A stretch of 64,000 nt of DNA, taken from assembly GCA_949825025.1 (NCBI GenBank), contig OX463778.1:930001-994000 (forward strand). The letters run 5' to 3'. The position numbers and the translations under genes are program-made. The notes beneath the pieces were generated by a model, which worked only from the letters and a program-made list of their open reading frames with translations, was not told where the DNA came from and ran no database searches. This document shows, piece by piece, positions 58,976 through 64,000 of this stretch. How positions within the stretch are numbered: position 1 is the first letter of the stretch; each line of letters begins with the position of its first letter. Source of the stretch: Siphlonurus alternatus (taxonomy: Eukaryota; Arthropoda; Insecta; Ephemeroptera; Siphlonuridae).

Positions 58976-59077
58976 GAAGAGGAGGAAAATGTTCTTGGAT
59001 TAATTGAATGTAATAATTCAACTCCTACACACTTAAATGCCGATGTGTATAAATGTTTAGAGACATACGTTGAATGA
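58976..59077 (+). CDS. Candidate terminal exon of a small divergent gene
   Basis: After a clean acceptor (TTATTTTATTATTGTATAG) the sequence reads 33 codons and a TGA: EEEENVLGLIECNNSTPTHL then NADVYKCLETYVE. The amino-acid mix and use of all codon positions look coding even though the DNA is AT-rich. No longer frame exposes it. It starts in phase 0, matching the end of the exon at 54167. Joined directly, the two would make a 56-residue acidic protein. No family is recognised and middle exons may exist. Only a variant poly(A) signal (CATAAA near 59111) is nearby. Confidence 0.42.
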   Translation, partial: EEEENVLGLIECNNSTPTHLNADVYKCLETYVE

Positions 59078-59310
59078 ATTTATGGAATATTGCCAATATT
59101 ATTGTACTCCATAAAGTACACCTTAAGAGTGCAGTTCTTACAATGAATACTAATTTCTGATGGCTCATAATATCGTGAACTTTTTATTTATCGATATACT
59201 TGTTTCACATGGTTCCTATACATTTTTATCGCTATTTTTTTTATGGTTTTACCATATCACTTATTATATTTATGATGCATGGTGATTACAACTATAACAA
59301 TGATATTAAT
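59078..59310. other. AT-rich sequence
   Basis: Nothing recognised before the SINE. Confidence 0.4.
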
Positions 59311-59710
59311 TGGGAGGTATATATGCGCGCATTGCGCTTGGCCGGGTCTTGTCAGATCACCGAAGTCAAGCAACGTCGAGCGTGATTAATAGTTGATGGG
59401 TGACCAACTCTAAAAAAAAAAAAAAAAGAACACGTTTCCCACCCAGGGGTAAATCGTTGTGCTTTTCTACCATGCTTTGGACCATTGCACTTCCAGTTCA
59501 TTGATAAAAGCTTTAGCGTCCATCCTGACTGGGGCTTCCACGTTTCCCTCAGTCACAGGCAATTGCCAGGATAGTTTGCAAGGCCGTAGCCGCTCCCGTT
59601 TCGCAATAGCCCGCGAAACGCTCGATCATAATAGAGTTTCAGAAGGTTCGGAGTTTTAAACTTAATGAGCAATAAGTAAGTAGAAGTACCCAATTAGGGA
59701 TTGATAAACA
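59311..59710 (+). mobile_element. 5S rRNA-derived SINE, second copy
   Basis: Same element as 1766-2190 in the opposite orientation, more diverged. The 5S-like head includes GTCAGATCACCGAAGTCAAG and GTTGATGGGTGACC. A run of 16 A near 59412-59427 replaces the CAACAAAAACC-type spacer. The body (CACGTTTCCCACCCAGGGGT; CTTCCACGTTTCCCTCAG; CCCGCGAAACGCTC) and tail (AGTACCCAATTAGGG-ATTGATAAA) follow. ATTAAT at 59305-59310 and 59714-59719 may be a short target duplication. Long open frames inside are chance. Confidence 0.88.
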
Positions 59711-59719
59711 AAAATTAAT

Positions 59720-60535
<816 letters not shown>

Positions 60536-60607
60536 AAAAATGTCTCGAACTTTCAAGTACAAAATTATTAATTAAAATATTCTAAAATTGTTATGAACGT
60601 TCGATTA

Positions 60608-60610
60608 TTT

Positions 60611-60697
<87 letters not shown>

Positions 60698-60702
60698 TTT
60701 TT
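60608..60702. repeat. (TTTA)n microsatellite, about 95 bp
   Basis: Over twenty tandem TTTA units, starting about 70 bp after the (TA)n array. Confidence 0.95.
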
Positions 60703-60999
60703 TTAGTCTTGAATTATTGCGAGTAAAAAATACATTTTTTATTAGCTCAGATTAGCTGTCCTTCGTGACAATTAAATATTAGGTGTATTGTCCATGAACA
60801 ATACAGTTTGTCAATGTAATAATACAGCGCAATCAATGGCTGGGGAAAAAAATAATTTCAATGTTTCTTTGTCAATTTTGAACTACAATATCTCAAAATG
60901 CAATATTTTTGTTTAACCTCTGCCACATATCAACGTGTTGTTAATGTTGTTGTTTACGAAAAGTTAGAGGTCTGTAAAGGTTAAACATCATCAGAGCTA
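60703..60999. other. AT-rich sequence
   Basis: Nothing recognised. Confidence 0.4.
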
Positions 61000-61440
61000 T
61001 TTTTCCGTGCAGCACGGTGTCTAGTGTCCTTGCTTGTTTTGGCCCGCAGAGGTCAGGTCATGATCCCCGCGGAGGCTGCAGTGAGGAAGACGACCGAGCC
61101 TTATTACTCATGAACTCACGCACTTGAGGGGCGGGACACCTCACGTTCACCACGTCGCAGAGGTGTCGTGCCACCCTCCAGGAACTCGTGTCGTATTTGC
61201 ATCGCCTTGGGAGCACCAAACATTTTTTGTCCTAACTTTATTGCTCATAATAAAATGTTAGGCGTGTACCACTAGCTTGTTGGTCCTATCTCAGCTACAG
61301 CAGCAAGCAACAACAGCAACCGCGTAAGGAGGTAGGCGTGTCTGCTGGTGATGTAATGTGAAAGTGACGCGGCTGCCCTCTGGTGTTGGTGGCTGGTCAT
61401 TTTACCACCTCAATTGCTGGGCCGGACGACCATATAATAT
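61000..61440. promoter_or_regulatory. Large GC-rich island, candidate enhancer or promoter
   Basis: About 440 bp of GC-rich DNA (ATCCCCGCGGAGGCTGCAG, GAGGGGCGGGACACC). It includes AGAGGTCAGGTCATGA (overlapping nuclear-receptor half sites), AGGTGTCGTG (T-box-like) and a GC box. The only open frame (61358-61540) runs out into AT-rich DNA with no domain. Regulatory function is inferred from composition and motifs. Confidence 0.35.
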
Positions 61441-64000
61441 AATGTTTTACTTCCTGTTTGGCTGCCAAAAATACGTGACTAAAAAGTGTAATCTTTACGT
61501 CGATGCAAGAAAAAAAAAAAAAAAATGTTACGATCATTAAAGCTGCCAGAATATTGAAGATAGCTCTAGAAGTATGGACAATGATTTTATGGCAAATATT
61601 ATTCTATTATTCTTAGCTTTACTCACTTCTATATAAATAATTACAGACCATAGTACTTTCTAGGTAAAAGATAAACATTAACTAATCACGAGCCTTCCAT
61701 AGTTCACTGATCGTTTGTTTATATAAATAGGAGTGCATTGTTTGACGAGACTCACTCACACTGTCACATGATTGACTGACTGGCCTTCACTTCTGCATAA
61801 TTGCTGTGTGCATATTACATCCTGACTTATATAAAATTAATTAAATAATAAACACCTCTTCTACGTTAATTCATGGTGTAATCAATTACGTTAACCTACC
61901 CCAGTAAGGCAGGTTACAGTCTCATCATGCAATTTCAACATTAAATATAATAGTTTAGTTCTCATTAAAAATAAGCAGAGAGATTTTATTAATAGTGAAG
62001 TTTCTTCTCATGCTGCTTTTATTTAAAACATTATTTGCAATATGGAGAAGCATTAGTTAATTTCTCCAATTTATTTTAATGGTATATTCAAATTCAAATT
62101 TTTTATTCAATCATTTTGGTTGTAAATACAGTAACAAACTTACTTGTTAGATCACGTCAAGATAAAAAAAACGCGAACACAAAAACATACCAAAAAATAA
62201 CAATAAACAGCAATAAAAAGTCACAGCAATCAAAACAATTACCTTATACAGCCAAATATACAAAAACTTTCCTGCATTTTCCAACTCTATATATAACATG
62301 TAAAAAATATATATATATCATTCAAATCAATAAAAATAATTACTATACACCCTATATTGACTTTTTATCAATGAATGGTCATGAGATAAAAAAGTTAAAT
62401 ATAGTCAAGTGCTTTTAAAAAAATATATAAAACATTATTAATTCATAAAATATAGTATACATTTAATGCCAGCTGTCTCGTTTTGGATGTTTATATAATT
62501 ATCAAGTCTTAAATATAAATATGCTGGTAAGTAATTGCTTGGTAATAAAAATAATAAACATGCATGCAGGCTTTTCATGATGGTTATCTTGTTAATGTTT
62601 GCATGTGACAAAAACAAATACGGAAAAATAATATATAAATAAATGGAGAAAATCGTTACTATGTGCAGTTTATTGCATGCATTGAAAATATTCTCATTAA
62701 ATTAATTCTTTACTACAATGGATATTAAATTAAATATTTATTCAATTCATATGACCTTCCCTATGATATAATATTTTTACATTTACGTAGGTAGACCGTA
62801 TATCCATATAATATTTAAGAAAAAAATAAAACGTGAAAAACACAATTATATATACTTAATAACATTCTGTTCGCTTATTAAATAAAACTTGTAGGAAGTA
62901 TAATGAAAAAGGTCGAAAAGGCCAATAAACACATTTACGCCTGCTATAGTGATCTTGTGTCATGGATCAAGGAGTAAAGATCGTGTAAGAGTTCTAGGTT
63001 CTTAAACTAGGAGAAGGCTATACGTAATTCAATTAAGTGTATTTTAAGAAATTAATTTATCCTTTAGCCATAAATTTCTATACTGCGTTGGTGACAATTC
63101 GTTATCAAATCACGTAACAGTTGCATTTGAGGATGCAACTGTTACGGTTGAGGTTGCAGGTATACGTAACATAAATATAATGATATATATTATTTTTAAA
63201 TAGTGTTAACAGAATTCACCAACAATTTTATTGTTTATAGCTAAAAAATAATAATAATAATAAAAATGAAAAAAATACACACATAAGAATGAAATATTTG
63301 TTACCTCAAATTCATGTTAATAAGAACAGCATCTGCTTTAAAAAAAAAAAAATAGCAATATAATTCATTACGTTACCTGATTATATATATTTTTTTTTTC
63401 ATGTTATATTCATTAAAAACAGTACTGTTCTCTGCGTAAAAATATAAATAAAGTGCCAAAATGCTTGCAAAATATTAATAAAAAAATAAAATTGAAACAG
63501 TCATTGCGTAGCTTCAACTTTTTTTTGAAGCATAATAATTCGTAGTATTATGTAATTTGATAACATCACTTGTTTCAAAATCGTATAAAATCTAATTTAA
63601 CTATTCATTACATTTTATAATACAACTTTATAAAAAAAAAAAGTTTCTACTTGAAATTTTTATCTTGATCAGTTCATCAAAATTGTTGACAAATGAAAGT
63701 TTTTCTTCTTCATTGGAGGAGACCTTTTCACAAGTGGACCACATACGCTGTTGCCGTTTTAACACGTATATAATGTAATATATTGCCATGAACACAACAT
63801 CGTTCATTCTGCCTTTTATACGATGTTATTATGATACGTACTGTAAAATATATACACACTACAAATTTAATGTGTATAGAAGAGACTGGTGTTATAAAGG
63901 TTGTTGACACGTTAAACACCTCTATTTTGATGAGTAATGATCCCGTTTATCAAGATTTAATGATTGGTAAATGGGTGTTGAAGACAGGTGAACATAGAGA
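61441..64000. other. AT-rich intergenic sequence
   Basis: No supported gene in the last 2.5 kb. A 100-codon Lys/Asn/Tyr-rich plus frame at 62116-62418 is typical of AT-rich non-coding DNA. A perfect 14-bp hairpin lies at 63113-63146. Confidence 0.4.
63113..63146. repeat. Perfect hairpin, 14-bp stem and 6-base loop
   Basis: CGTAACAGTTGCAT, loop TTGAGG, exact complement. GC content is higher than its surroundings. Too short for a typical microRNA precursor. Confidence 0.8.

Noticed and set aside
59311..59401. Possible 5S rRNA gene
   Set aside because: Only the internal-control part of 5S is present. The head is diverged and fused to a SINE body and A-rich tail, so it is a retroposon rather than a functional rRNA gene.
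62116..62418. 100-codon plus-strand open frame
   Set aside because: Lys/Asn/Tyr/Ile-rich composition typical of AT-rich non-coding DNA; no domain, splice or promoter signals.

Overview
This is an AT-rich (I estimate roughly 70% A+T), gene-poor stretch of a eukaryotic nuclear genome, almost certainly from an invertebrate animal. The evidence is spliced genes with GT-AG introns and poly(A) signals, a SINE derived from 5S rRNA, miniature inverted-repeat transposons (MITEs), long (TA)n arrays, and a protein resembling the animal SAMD3-like family. I cannot name the species. A non-bilaterian such as a sponge or cnidarian is a low-confidence guess. There is no bacterial operon, CRISPR array, tRNA or intact rRNA gene.

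The best-supported gene is on the minus strand, 53951 down to 49806. It has five exons that join in frame into a 709-residue protein: an N-terminal PB1/ubiquitin-like segment, an acidic linker, a conserved helical module, a basic linker with five SP-x-K motifs, and a C-terminal module like that of SAMD3-like proteins. Its upstream side carries an ETS-type site and appears to be a shared promoter. On the plus strand a short coding exon (54099-54167), a possible 25-nt micro-exon (54246-54270) and a convincing terminal exon (58976-59077) suggest a small divergent gene whose middle is unresolved.

Three weaker gene fragments lie on the minus strand. One is a signal-peptide exon at 32643-32869, with a TATA box and possible non-coding first exon near 33.5 kb. 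One is a TATA-driven, probably non-coding first exon at 42692 to about 42875. One is a possible terminal coding exon near 39778-39898.

Much of the rest is AT-rich DNA broken by about fifteen GC-rich islands of 100-400 bp (for example near 4.4, 7.3, 11.5, 12.95, 15.2, 17.9, 19.25, 23.1, 28.25, 31.5, 32.1, 36.6, 42.9 and 61.2 kb). Some have promoter or splice signals, others look like regulatory elements. Perfect TGACGTCA sites occur four times.

Mobile DNA is varied. There are two copies of a 5S-derived SINE (1766-2190 minus, 59311-59710 plus). Two foldback elements are flanked by TTAA, and one has 227-bp arms that differ at about one position. There is a 213-bp hAT-like MITE with perfect 8-bp target duplications, and several smaller inverted-repeat families. 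A 125-bp tandem repeat array at 46.5-47.95 kb contains an internally inverted block. The window starts inside a short minisatellite.
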